A stretch of 64,000 bases of DNA from Chamaecrista fasciculata (taxonomy: Eukaryota; Streptophyta; Magnoliopsida; Fabales; Fabaceae), in NCBI GenBank assembly GCA_003254925.1, contig QANZ01000122.1:111166-175165 (forward strand), written 5' to 3'. Positions 1 to 10,589 of the stretch are shown here, one piece after another. The position numbers and the translations under genes were made by a program. The number at the start of each line of letters is the position of its first letter. The first letter of the stretch is position 1. A model generated the notes under the pieces. It saw only the letters and a program-made list of their open reading frames with translations, ran no database searches and was not told where the DNA came from.

Positions 1-767
1 AGAATGAGGAGAATAATATATTCCAATTTTTGTATTCAGACTCAACAAAAATATATATCAAAATCAATTTTTATCATCATATTATATGAGTAGTTTTTTT
101 TCCCAAAATATTATCTCAAAATATTATATGAGTAGTTAATTTATTCGGTTGAACCGTTTTAATGTGATTGTTTAATTTTTTTTTCTTTTTTGATTGTTTT
201 TGGTCTTTTTTTTTTATAATTATGGGTAAAATGTTAAAGAATATTGATTATGAACTAAAATTTGATAGCGAAAGTGATTATATAATGTCACTTGATAACA
301 TTATATTGATGAATATTATGAAAATTGACTGTATTCTTACCATTAGAATTAATTTTATCATTTCTAAACTTTTTTTTTTAATTATTTTTAATTTATTTAT
401 TTGCCACCGATTGGACTCCAGTTGAACTCCGGTTGAACCATTGAACCTTGAACCCCTATCTCGGCCGATTGACTGTCCAGTTCGATTCTTAAAACCTTGA
501 CGTACATCAAAATACTCATATTTAATGGAAACTATAAATTGTTATTTTTATAAATAAAAAACGTTATTTTAAAACTTTATGTATTGAAAAATGTTAAATT
601 ATAGGGTTAAAATAATAAATTTTATGAAATTTCAAACTTGAATTCTAAATAAAAAGGCAAAAATACTATTGGTACCCCAAAAGTGTGTAGTAATTTTAAG
701 TTGTACCTTCAAAGTTTTTTTTGGTCAATTGTACCCTCAAAATATTTGGTTAGTTTCAATTATATTA
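1..767. other. AT-rich intergenic DNA, no gene seen
   Basis: Long runs of A and T with only short, low-complexity open frames. From about 656 a stretch resembles the terminal repeat of Mutator-type MITEs (GGCAAAAATACTATTGGTACC), with a weak inverted counterpart near 1450-1463, so 656-1463 may be an old MITE split by the solo LTR that follows. That reading is tentative. Confidence 0.4.
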
Positions 768-1302
768 TGATGAACTAAGATTTGGCCGAAGGTCGTTTCC
801 TTGCAAGATAATGAATTTACCTCCGAAGCTCAAGTTAGTATTGAGTAATAAGATAAGAGAATATGAGATAGTGTGAGTAGCGTACCTTCCCCTAGGGTTA
901 TCATCTTGTATTTATAAGCTCATTGGGAGAATCCATTTGAGGAAACTCCTTTGATTGAGGAGAGATGATTCCTTGATTGTAGGAGAGATATCTTCCCGTG
1001 ATATCGGAGGGAATCGTAATCTTTGGCATTTAATGTTTGATAAATGTAGGAAGATATTGCTTTGCTAATTAAGGATAAGTGAATCACTATTTTTTGATTG
1101 CGGTGTATCTTTGACAGATACTTTGATTGAGATTAGTTGAGAAGAGGTTAATTGGGAGAGATTCTCGTCAACCTTTAATGGACGGATCATAGATATCATA
1201 TCATATCATCTTTCTGAATAAATACGCTGATGTGACGTCTTGATAGGAAATGTGCCCTAATGGGTGTCTTACCGTATGGCGTTGTTTTAAGGCCTATTAT
1301 CA
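768..1302 (-). mobile_element. probable solo LTR (535 bp)
   Basis: The segment starts TGATGA and ends TTATCA, the inverted TG...CA ends expected of an LTR. It is flanked by TATTA on the left and TATTC on the right, a 5-bp target duplication with one mismatch. On the minus strand there is a plant-like TATAAATAC box near 910-922, followed downstream by sequence typical of the transcribed part of an LTR. No second LTR, primer binding site or coding region is adjacent. I infer a solo LTR left by recombination between two LTRs; the orientation rests on the TATA box only. Confidence 0.5.
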
Positions 1303-1875
1303 TATTCTAAAGTTTTTTTAGTCGATTGAATTATCAATGTTTCATATTTGAGTCAATTTTACTTTGTATACCTCATATTTTGGAAATACAATTGATAAAA
1401 AGAACTTTAAAAATACAATTGAAGATAACGACAAAATTTAGAGATATCAAAGAATATTTTACCAAAAAAAATTTAAAGATATGTATTATATAAAGATATT
1501 TTAGTTATTTCTATCTAGACATTGTTTAGAAAAAGAAATAAATAGAGAAAGTATGAGAATGGATAAGGATAGTGCGTGGAGGGAAGATGGGCCAGGCCCA
1601 GGCCCAGGCCAGAGAGAGAGAGTACAGCTGGGAAATGGCTGTATCCCCGACAGAAGGTGGAAGAGATGCATGGCAGGCAACGTTAATGTGTGTTTGGGGA
1701 TTTGTGAATGTGAAGTGTGAGTGTTGATTGTGATGGGAATGAATAGGAGACATAGGAGTAAAGTATAACCATAATACGACGAACTTTTCACTCACAACCT
1801 TATTGTCTCTCTGGCTCTTACCGTACGTGCGTTGTGTCTCCAGCTCATCTTTCCAACTTCCAATATTTCTTTGCT
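1303..1875. other. intergenic, with a GC-rich island at about 1560-1800
   Basis: No convincing gene. Positions 1560-1800 are clearly richer in G and C than the surroundings and include a short repeated GGCCCA tract near 1588-1610. The open frames here have signal-peptide-like hydrophobic starts but no recognisable domain, and I treat them as chance. Confidence 0.35.
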
Positions 1876-2053
1876 CCTTCTAATATGTGCACTTAGTGCA
1901 CATGTTAAGATTTATTTTTATTGATCAAGTGAGTTTTTAAATATTAAAAAATTATATTTTTAATGAATTTTCGTAAATTTCAAGATATGAGATACTCTAC
2001 TAACTAATCAGAAGAAATTTTAAAATGTACCATAAGAACACATGTTAGATAAA
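1876..2053. mobile_element. MITE, copy 1 of a local family
   Basis: First of three related ~170-185-bp segments in this region. Shared features are imperfect inverted ends containing TCTAAYAYGTG, an internal stretch that aligns with the other copies, and a TTTAAAAT/GAAATTTC core. This copy lies in the opposite orientation to the other two. The superfamily is uncertain. Confidence 0.5.
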
Positions 2054-3393
2054 TTCATATTTCTTTACTTACTCCTCATTTTATATCTTATTTTATTCCA
2101 CACTTCACGCTTCCCTTATCCCCTTTCTTTCTTTCTTTCTTTCTTTCATATTAACACCATCCTCATCATACATATACAGCTCTTAAAATGATATTTTGAG
2201 AATTTTTCGGTGACAAAAACTATTATTTACTCTCTAAATTTAAATTGAATTAATTAATTTTTTAAAAATTAAAATATATAATTTAATTATTAATTATTTG
2301 ATTCTTAATAACAATTTAAGCTTTGAATTTAAACTAATTATATATTTTTTATTCTTAAATTTATATTAAATATTTATTTTTTGATTTTTAATTTAACTAA
2401 GAGTGACTAAATTATTAACAATTACAATAATTCAAAGACGGTGTAATTTATTTTTATTAGTTAGAAATTGATTAGTTGATTTTGTATAAATCCAGAGACT
2501 AAATAATAGGTTTTATCAATTTATTTTTTCAAAAAGTTTTTTTTAAAAAGAAAAATTAATTATTTGATCCATATACTTCACTCAAAATTTTAGTTTACTC
2601 CTTACAATTTTTTTTTCCAAATATTAATTCCTATATTTTATAAATTCTTAAACTCTAATATTTTATACTTAATTATGTAAGAACTCTGTTTTTAAAAGCT
2701 TCAATGAAAATGATAAACATAAAACTAATTCATAACTTGTTAATACTAATATTAACAAGGTCAATATCAAAATTTTTAAAAATACTTAATATTAATTTTC
2801 TTATCATTTTAGTTATCTTAATTAGTTATAAACAAATATTTATATGAAAAAAATCAAATATTAAAAACTAAAACTTCAATATTATGAGACAAAAAGACTT
2901 ATTTTAGAAAAAAATATAGATTAAATTAAAAATCTAGATGAAATAAAAAAAATAATATCATTATATTTTTTTAGTATAGGTTAAATATGAAGTTTTAGTA
3001 ATTCTTTTCGTTGAAAAAATCTCAATGCCACATTAAACGTCATATATAAAATACTATTATGTGTAATTTTTTAAAAATATTTATATAGCTTTTTTAAAAA
3101 TAAATATATCACATTAAAATAATATATTTAATTTATAATAAAATAGTTATCCCAAAAGTTCCATCGCAGTGAAAAAGAAAATTCCGTCTTCAAGCTTCCA
3201 TAATCATATAATGGCATATGATTGGCGTGAATATCTTTCAATGAGTCATCGTCTCAAGTTGGCATAGAGAGAATTATCAGTTCATATATTTGTACCAAAA
3301 AAAAAATAAAAAAAGAATTATCAGTTCATATGGCAATTACTACTTCGACTTTATTCTTCTTCATTCCTTGATGACGTTTTGTATTTTAATATT
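2054..3393. other. AT-rich intergenic DNA with a CTTT microsatellite
   Basis: No gene seen. A (TTTC)n tract lies at about 2125-2149. The rest is homopolymer-rich A/T sequence with stop codons in every frame. Confidence 0.5.
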
Positions 3394-3576
3394 ATATTTA
3401 TCTAACACGTGACTTCAGGACAAATTTTTAAGTTTTTTCTGAGTGATTAATAGAGCATTTCATATCTTAAAACTTACAAAAATTTATTTAAAATATAATT
3501 TTTAATATTTAAAAACTCACTTGACTAATCAAAAGAAACCTTACCTGTGCTCTTATGACACGTGTTAGAAGGACCC
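3394..3576. mobile_element. MITE, copy 2 of a local family (183 bp)
   Basis: The inner inverted ends match over TCTAACACGTG and CACGTGTTAGA. The segment is bordered by the direct 9-bp repeat TTTAATATT at 3385-3393 and 3577-3585. A 9-bp target duplication suggests a Mutator-type MITE, but the outermost ~7 bases of the two ends do not pair, so the superfamily is an inference. Confidence 0.55.
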
Positions 3577-4200
3577 TTTAATATTTTGGTATCACAAAAC
3601 CTTAACATGTCGCATCCGTTCAGTTTAGTAACAGACAATACGGATTAGACTTAATTTGGGGGCGTCGATATTTAGTCGCTGTCTATGGTTCGACTATTAC
3701 TTTATTGTTTTTTTTTTCTTTTAATTAATTGTTGAAGTATTACTTTAAAACATAACAAAATTCAGAATTTGAAATTTGAATGTTTGGGAAACAGGATTGT
3801 GATTTGTGAAAATGATAATCTAACGTACCTGACAAGCCAAAATAGTCAAGAGGATTTACTTTAGCTTGTCTGATGAAGACTATATGATGGAAATATGCCA
3901 AAAAAATTCACAGAGGTGATATATATTTTTTTGGGCGGAAATCACAGAGGTGATATTTGAATATACTCAGTTAGAATGAATTTAGAAAAGAGTCCAAAAA
4001 AGAGCAAGAGAAAATGAGTGATCTACCTTATGTTAGTGTTTTTATCAAATGATAGGCTGTAGCTTTTCAGCAACCAACCAAGCTGTTAAGCTATAAGCCT
4101 ATAACTTTTGGGCAGTCAGATCATCCAGCTTGCAGATTGAGTGAGGTCTCATAATATTTCTCTCACGATTAAGGACCTGAATCCTGAATCTTATATAGTG
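3577..4200. other. intergenic, nothing recognised
   Basis: AT-rich DNA between MITE copies 2 and 3. No open frame of interest, RNA gene or repeat was recognised. Confidence 0.4.
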
Positions 4201-4201
4201 T

Positions 4202-4372
4202 AGGATTTATCTAATATGTGCTCTTAGGGTATATTTTAAGATTTCTTCTGACTGGTTAATAGAACATTTCATATCTTGAAATCTACGAAAATTCATTTAA
4301 AAGATAATTTTTAATGTTTGAAAACTCACTTAACCAATCAAAAGAAACCTTAACATGTGTTAGAAGGACCCT
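4202..4372. mobile_element. MITE, copy 3 of a local family
   Basis: Aligns along its length with copy 2, sharing the TCTAATATGTGCTCTTA start, the GAAAACTCACTTAACCAATC block and the GTTAGAAGGACCC end. A clean target duplication is not visible. Confidence 0.5.
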
Positions 4373-4584
4373 ATAATGTAATACATTGCAGTTTAAAAAA
4401 AAAAAAAGAAAGAAAAAATTAGAGAGAAAAAATATTAGTGTGACTCATATTTCTCTTTCTAACACTCTCTAAATTGCAAGGATCTATTTCAAGGATTAAA
4501 TCAATAAAAAAGAGATAATTTAATTACTCAAAGTAAGAATTTGAAAATGACTTATTTCATACTAGAGAAACAAGATTATTTATA

Positions 4585-5573
4585 GGGCAAAATACACAAA
4601 AGGGCCCTGTGGTTTGGCCCTTTTTCAGCTTTGGTTCCTGTGGTTTAAAACCTTACAGTCAGGGTCCCTGTGGTTTGCTCCGTTTTCAAATAGGGTCCCA
4701 GGAGCTTTTCTCCATCCAACTTAACGGTGCACATGTTTTGCACATGACCTCTACCCCCAATCTCTAATTTTTTCATTCATTCATCACAGCCTCGCCATTT
4801 TTCATCTCAGATGCGATTTCTTCCTCTCTTCTCCTTCACACATGCGATTTCTTCATCCTCCACACCAAGCTCGCGATTTCTTCCTCGTTCACTCTCTCCA
4901 TCAACGATTCATCTTCCCCTTCACTCTCTCCTTGCCTCGCGATTTCCTCATCTTCAAACCCTAAAATTTCTTCCTCCTTCACTCATAGTTGCTCGCGATT
5001 TCTGGTTTTCATCTCATCAGGTTCGCCGTCGATTCCGCCGTCGACAGCTCTCTCTTACTTATCTCCGGTCTGGTTTCTTTCTCTCGCTATTGTCTATTGT
5101 TCTTCTGTTATTTGAAAATTTCCTTTATATCTGAATTTATACTAGTTTGTCGTTGTAAATTGATTGTATTGTTCTTCAAAGGGTACGTGTTCCTAGATTT
5201 TACAAAAAAAATGGGTTGTACATGGTAGAGAAGATAGAAAACGATAAGCTAGAGATAGGTTAATATCATTTGTTGTTGACATGGGTCTAGTTTGTAATTA
5301 CTGAAGTTGGTACCTTTGATGTGTATAAGAGTGAGAAAGATTATAGTCCTATGGGTGCCGTCAGTAACTTAGTATAGTCTGGGATTTTTTATACTAGTTT
5401 GTCGTTGTACTAGTTTGAAAATTTCCTTTATATCTGGGATTTTTTATTTCTTCTGTTATATCTGAATTTATATCTGGGAGACACAAAGTGGAAAGTGTCC
5501 ATTGTGGAAAGTGTCACAAAGTGGGTCACAATTCAAGGTCTTGTAAATCTTCCATTACTGGTGAAACAGCTTG
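4585..5573 (+). repeat. left inverted arm of the MULE
   Basis: Inverted copy of 6155-7157. The outer ~220 bp carry the terminal repeat; 4811-5134 is an open frame mirrored in the other arm that looks like pyrimidine-rich leader sequence rather than a gene. The last ~90 bp repeat the CCHC zinc-knuckle exon. Confidence 0.88.
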
Positions 5574-5598
5574 ACGAGCAATTACCATAAACATCCTA

Positions 5599-6240
5599 TT
5601 AATGGGGAAATGCTGACTGAGATATGTCTTGTGAGGCCCGAGGCTGTTCATTAGTTGGATACCAAGATGCCCTACTAGACTGGCTAGACTGACTTGAATG
5701 ACTTCCTGTTGCAGCTGGAGGCTGCCAATAAGCACAAATAATGAGTACGTGAACCATATTAGAATCATCAGTTCTGTATACTTATAATAACAGTCTCTAT
5801 TATGTATAATGAGGAAGAGAACTTAAACACAAGACATACAACAGAATTGAACAAAAGATCGAACTTACTTGGGTATTACTTGAAGTGGTTTGAGTATTAC
5901 TTGCATTCACATTCGCTAGGGGTATGACCTGATTATTACTTGCATTCACATTCGCTGGGGGTATGACTTGAGTATTACTTGCATTCATCTCTACCTGGGG
6001 GTATTACTTGCATTCGCTGCTGCTGCTTCCTATAAAAATAAGAGAACAGCAAAACAGATTAGTAGACAAAAGTTCATAAAAATATAACTTAATGATAATA
6101 AAACAAGTGAATGTAGCATATACCTTTTCCCTCTTCAGTCTCATTCTCCGTTGCCAAGCTGTTTCACCAGTAATGGAAGATTTACAAGACCTTGAATTGT
6201 GACCCACTTTGTGACACTTTCCACAATGGACACTTTCCAC
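5599..6240 (-). pseudogene. C-terminal relic of a MULE transposase (CCHC zinc knuckle)
   Basis: On the minus strand an exon from 6240 encodes a CX2CX4HX4C zinc knuckle (CGKCHKVGHNSRSC) followed by a basic stretch, and ends at a donor (AAAAG|GTATAT) near 6124. Such a knuckle closes many Mutator-like transposases. Downstream lie about three imperfect ~38-bp units encoding Asn/Ala/Ser/Thr-rich sequence (5890-6020) and a Ser/Gln-rich tail ending in a stop at 5599. The DDE catalytic core and the SWIM finger are absent, so it cannot encode an active transposase. Exon joins in the tail are uncertain, since one frame meets a stop near 6000. The first part of the exon lies inside the inverted arm and is therefore duplicated at about 5490-5573. 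Confidence 0.7.
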
Positions 6241-7157
6241 TTTGTGTCTCCCAGATATAAATTCAGATATAACAGAAGAAATAAAAAATCCCAGATATAA
6301 ATTCAGATATAAAGGAAATTTTCAAACTAGTACAACGACAAACTAGTATAAAAAATCCCAGACTATACTAAGTTACTAACGGCACCCATAGGACTATAAT
6401 CTTTCTCACTCTTATACACATCAAAGGTACCAACTTCAGTAATTACAGACTAGACCCATGTCAACAACAAATGATATTAACCTATCTCTAGCTTATAGTT
6501 TTCTATCGTCTCTACCATGTACAATCCATTTTTTTTTTGTAAAATCTAGGAACACGTACCCTTTGAAGAACAATACAATCAATTTACAACGACAAACTAG
6601 TATAAATTCAGATATAAAGGAAATTTTCAAATAACAGAAGAACAATAGACAATAGCGAGAGAAAGAAACCAGACCGGGGATAAGTAAGAGAGAGCTGTCG
6701 ACGGCGGAATCGACGGCGAACTTGACGAGATGAAAACCAGAAATCGCGAGCGACTGTGAGTGAAGGAGGAAGAAATTTTAGGGTTTGAAGATGAGGAAAT
6801 CGCGAGCTAAGGAGAGAGTGAAGGGGAAGATGAATCGTTGATGGAGAGAGTGAACGAGGAAGAAATCGCGAGCTTGGTGTGGAGGATGAAGAAATCGCAT
6901 GTGTGAAGGAGAAGAGAGGAAGAAATCGCATCTGAGATGAAAAATGGCGAGGCTGTGTTGAATGAATGAAAAAATTAGAGATTGGGGGTAGAGGTCATGT
7001 GCAAAACATGTGCACCGTTAAGTTGGATGGAGAAAAGCTCCTGGGACCCTATTTGAAAACGGAGCAAACCACAGGGACCCTGACTGTAAAGTTTTAAACC
7101 ACAGGGACCCAAACTGAAAAAGGGCCAAAACACAGGGCCCTTTTATGTATTTTGCCC
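6155..7157 (-). repeat. right inverted arm of the MULE
   Basis: Inverted copy of 4585-5573, about 14 bp longer because of an extra GAATTTATATCTG-like unit near 6290-6310. Confidence 0.88.
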
Positions 7158-8379
7158 TTATTTATATAAGCAAACTCCTTCGTAGAAACAATTATGAACA
7201 TCTCGAGGTTCTCTTACACATAACATGATAAGATAAGGTAATATTGGAGAAATATCTGGATTTATACTTTTTTTTTTCTTTTTTATATTTCAAAATGACT
7301 CCTATGTAATTAGATAAGACAAAAGTATTTTTGATATCTTTAAAATATGAAGTCAATTTCAATTATATCTAAAATATTTTTCTACAATTGTACTCTCAAT
7401 TTTTTTTTATGTTAATTGTACCCTCAATTTCGAAGGACAATTAATTTAATTTAAATATAAAATATTGAGATAACAATTAATCTATTTTTTTTAGATATAA
7501 TATTTATAATTCGGCCGATGAGACTATCGTTTTTCTTAACCAATGTCAAGCATGTTTCTCAACTTAATAGTCATCCCACAACAAAGAAACGTTGCTAATT
7601 TGATTGATTCTACTCGAGGGAATTACGTGCACTTTGGACATATTTGGTTGTTGGCACCTAATATTATCAATACTAGAAGAAAACAGCAAATCGAATGAAG
7701 AATAAATACATTAATAATGTCCTATCTATACCAAATTTTGGTTGACTATTTATAATTGTTTTAATTGTAAGTTTTATTTATATTTGTTATAGCTTAATTC
7801 GTTAGTCACTCAAAAAGATAACATTTTATAGTTTCCTTTTATCCTAAATAATTATATAAATATCGTTATTGTCACCTACGTTATTTCTAATAATAAATCT
7901 TATAATAAACATATGAAAAACGTTCTATATAATAAATTTAACCTCATTTAAATGTGTTGTAGATTACTAATTGCAATGAACTATCCTGTTTTTGAAAACT
8001 GTACTAGGACCACGGAAAATTTTATTGCCAGCTTATATAATTAAAGTCCAATTAAAACTCTTATACAGTTGTTAATGAAGATTGAAGAAGAGTTGGAAAA
8101 ATGCCAACTTTGATGGGACCACCAAACATTAATAATTTAATATAATGATATTATATTCCTAGAAAAGCAAGAAAAAGTAAGGCAATAAAAAAATTCCCAA
8201 ATTCCAGGCTGTCTCACTCTCATTCAGGTTGTTTGCTTAACAACTGTCATCTTTTAAGTTTTATACTTTTATCCCATCACACTCTCTCTTATTAAGAACA
8301 CAGCCTTCATTCTCTCTCTCATCACACAATTTTACAACATTGTCTCTCTTTTTTTTGCTCTGACCCGAAAACTCACACC
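7158..8379. other. upstream region of the DUF1005 gene
   Basis: AT-rich DNA without genes up to about 8200. The last 100 bp before the start codon are CT-rich (repeated CTCTCTC and CATCACAC), as often seen in plant 5' leaders. No convincing TATA box was picked out; a TTTTATACTTT stretch lies near 8260-8270. Confidence 0.4.
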
Positions 8380-9810
8380 ATGGATCCGTGTCCTTACATT
8401 CGGATCCTCGTCGGAAACTTGGCCGTTAAATCTCCGGCCGCCGCGGCCACCCGGCCTTCGTTCTCCGGCCAAGTCCATCCTTCTACTTCTCCGCCGTGCT
8501 TCTGCAAGATCAAGCTCAAGGGCTTCAAATCCTCCGATCATCAATTCGCCGGCGTTCCTCTCGTCGCCGGTGCCGATGACGATTCGAAACCTCACTCGTT
8601 AGCTGCTAAGTTCGATTTGAGCAAGCCGGAGATCCAGAAGCTTCTGAAATCGTCTAAGATTCCTGTATTGAAGATTTCTGTATATAAGGGTCGGAGAATT
8701 TCGTCGTGTGGCTTCAACACTGGTAAGTTATTGGGGAAATTTTCTGTGCCGTTGGATCTCGCCATGGCGGAATCTCGCGCGTGTATGTTCCAGAACGGTT
8801 GGGTTTCACTGGGAGAGAAGAAGAAGAAGAAAACGACGTCGTCGTCGGAGCAGTTGTTGCATTTGACTGTCCGGGCTGAACCCGACCCGAGATTCGTGTT
8901 CCGGTTCGATGGTGAACCGGAGTGTAGCCCCCAGGTCTTTCAAATTCAAGGGAATGTAAAACAACCCGTTTTCACTTGCAAGTTCAGCTTCAGAGATCGA
9001 AATTTCGCTTCTAGGTGAGTTTCAATTTCTATAAATAGAAATTTTCTGTTGTTTTCATTTTGATTTTCTCGGGAACCAATCTGATTGTTGTGACTTTTTT
9101 TTTTTATTATCAGATCATCTGTTTCAGAACAAAGCAATTCGAAAAGCTGGTTACATTCGTTGAAATCTCAAAAGGACCAATCGCCCGAGCGAAAAGGATG
9201 GTCTATTACGGTTCACGATTTGTCCGGTTCGCCGGTAGCGGCCGCGTCAATGGTCACGCCGTTCGTGCCATCTCCCGGTTCACACCGGGTCAGCCGGTCC
9301 AACCCGGGCGCGTGGCTCATCCTCCAACCCGGCGGCGACGGCACGTGGAAGCCATGGGGGCGACTCGAGGCATGGCGCGAACAGAATTCTTCCGACTCGG
9401 TCGGGTTCCGGTTCGACGTACTTCCGGCCACAGCTGAACCGGTGACGCTGGCCGGTTCAACACTCAGCTCCCAAAATGGCGGGAAATTCACCATTGATGT
9501 AACCTCCGGTGTTACCACCCCAGTGAACAGCCCACACGGAAGCTGGGATTTAGGATCCAAGTCGAGGCCGGGTTCTGGATCCGGGTCGGAATTCGGGTTG
9601 GAGCAGCAATTGTTGTATAAGGGTTTTGTGATGTCGGCGACGGTGGACGGCGAGGGAAAACAAAGCAAGCCGGAGGTGGAGGTTGGGGTGCAGCACGTGA
9701 CTTGCACGGAGGATGCGGCGGCGTTCGTCGCTCTCGCGGCGGCGATGGATTTGAGCTTGGATGCTTGCAAGTTGTTTTCTCACAAGCTCCGAAAGGAGTT
9801 GAGACAGTGA
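8380..9810 (+). CDS. DUF1005 family protein, two exons, 443 aa
   Basis: Exons 8380-9014 and 9114-9810, joined across a 99-bp intron with GTGAGT donor and TTATCAG acceptor; the joined frame is open for 443 codons and ends TGA. The start MDPCPYIRILVGNLAVK and the motif CFCKIKLKGF near residue 46 match my memory of plant DUF1005 proteins, as do KERKGW-like (here PERKGWSITVHDLSGSPVAAAS), RVSRSNPGAWL and GTWKPWGRLEAW in the second exon. The length fits the family (roughly 420-460 aa). No signal peptide or membrane helix is visible. The biochemical role of DUF1005 is not established and I do not assign one. Base composition is much more GC-rich than the flanks, normal for a real coding region here. 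Both exons are needed to keep the family motifs in frame, which supports the splice sites. Confidence 0.93.
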
Positions 9811-10315
9811 ATTTTAGATTCATACGTCTGTCGTTTTGGTGGGGGGGTATTTTTCTGCGTTTTCATTCATATTGTGTGTCGTTTAGCCATTGGATTTGTT
9901 CTTTTACGCTCGTGTACAGCATTTTTCCAAGAGGCAGTAGGAAAAGAAGGATTATTCATTCTTTTAACATATTTTTTTATTTTAATTTTTGGGTGGATTT
10001 GAGTTTTACAATGTACAGCTATGGCGGCAAAAATAAATTGTACAGTGAAATTGACATGGCAGGATGAAGCTTAAATTCCTTTTGCTGACAGATCTTGTAT
10101 TGTATTATATTTTTGAATTTTTATGAAAAGTTTGGGACATTTTAAATTTTGTGTCCTTTTGGTTGGAGTTTGATGTGAGATGAACAATAAGAATCCTATG
10201 TTTGAGCTGGAGTGCTTGCATTTATGAGGTGGAAGGAACTCATCATTTTTCCAACTAATAAATAAATAAATAAAATAAATAAATTTAACTGTCCAGATCT
10301 CAAAGTAGTCTAGTA
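9811..10315. other. 3' flank of the DUF1005 gene
   Basis: T-rich sequence consistent with a 3' untranslated region, then AT-rich DNA with a short (AAAT)n tract at about 10258-10284. No gene. Confidence 0.4.
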
Positions 10316-10589
10316 CTCCCTCCGTTCCTGAATATCTGTTTTTCTGGAGAACTTTTTTTATTCCAAAATATCTGATGTTTTATAACTTCAAGAGAGCATT
10401 AATTATTCTTTTACCATTCTATCCCTATTAAATATAGTAGAGTCATAAATGAATAAACATTTTCCAAGTAATTTAATAGGGATAATTTAGTCTTTTTACC
10501 TCATTTTTGTCTTCATTCTAGGTGAGCTAATCATTTTCTTGATCTGTGTGTATTTACCTTAAACATCAAATATATAGGAACGGAGGGAG
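10316..10589. mobile_element. Stowaway-type MITE (274 bp)
   Basis: Ends are the exact inverted repeat CTCCCTCCGTTCC / GGAACGGAGGGAG, the signature terminus of Stowaway (Tc1/mariner) MITEs. It is flanked by TA on both sides (10314-10315, 10590-10591), the expected target duplication. No coding capacity. Confidence 0.92.

Larger units (their letters stand above)
4585..7157 (-). mobile_element. Mutator-like (MULE) foldback element with ~1-kb inverted arms
   Basis: Both ends read GGGCAAAATACA(C/T)AAAA inward, and the element is flanked by the perfect 9-bp direct repeat TTATTTATA (4576-4584 and 7158-7166), the hallmark of Mutator-like elements. The inverted arms run 4585-5573 and 6155-7157 and are nearly identical by eye, differing by scattered substitutions and a ~13-bp indel; the ~580-bp centre is unique. 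The inner ends of both arms include the zinc-knuckle coding part of a transposase-like gene, so part of an exon has become part of the terminal repeat. The centre holds only a C-terminal transposase relic, so the element is non-autonomous. The high arm similarity suggests recent formation or arm conversion. Confidence 0.88.

Noticed and set aside
1640..1680. A stretch (GACAGAAGGTGGAAGAGATGC) reminiscent of miR156/157
   Set aside because: Too many mismatches to the mature miRNA as remembered and no obvious hairpin partner.
1501..1795. Two overlapping minus-strand ORFs with hydrophobic, secretion-like starts
   Set aside because: They overlap in different frames over a GC-rich patch, have no known domain, and their composition follows the DNA repeats.
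4811..6931. Mirror-image 107-aa ORFs in the two MULE arms
   Set aside because: They are the same CT-rich leader sequence in the inverted arms, with low-complexity Ser/Phe/Leu/Pro composition; not credible genes.
9213..9823. Long minus-strand ORFs opposite the DUF1005 second exon
   Set aside because: Shadows of a GC-rich real exon on the other strand.
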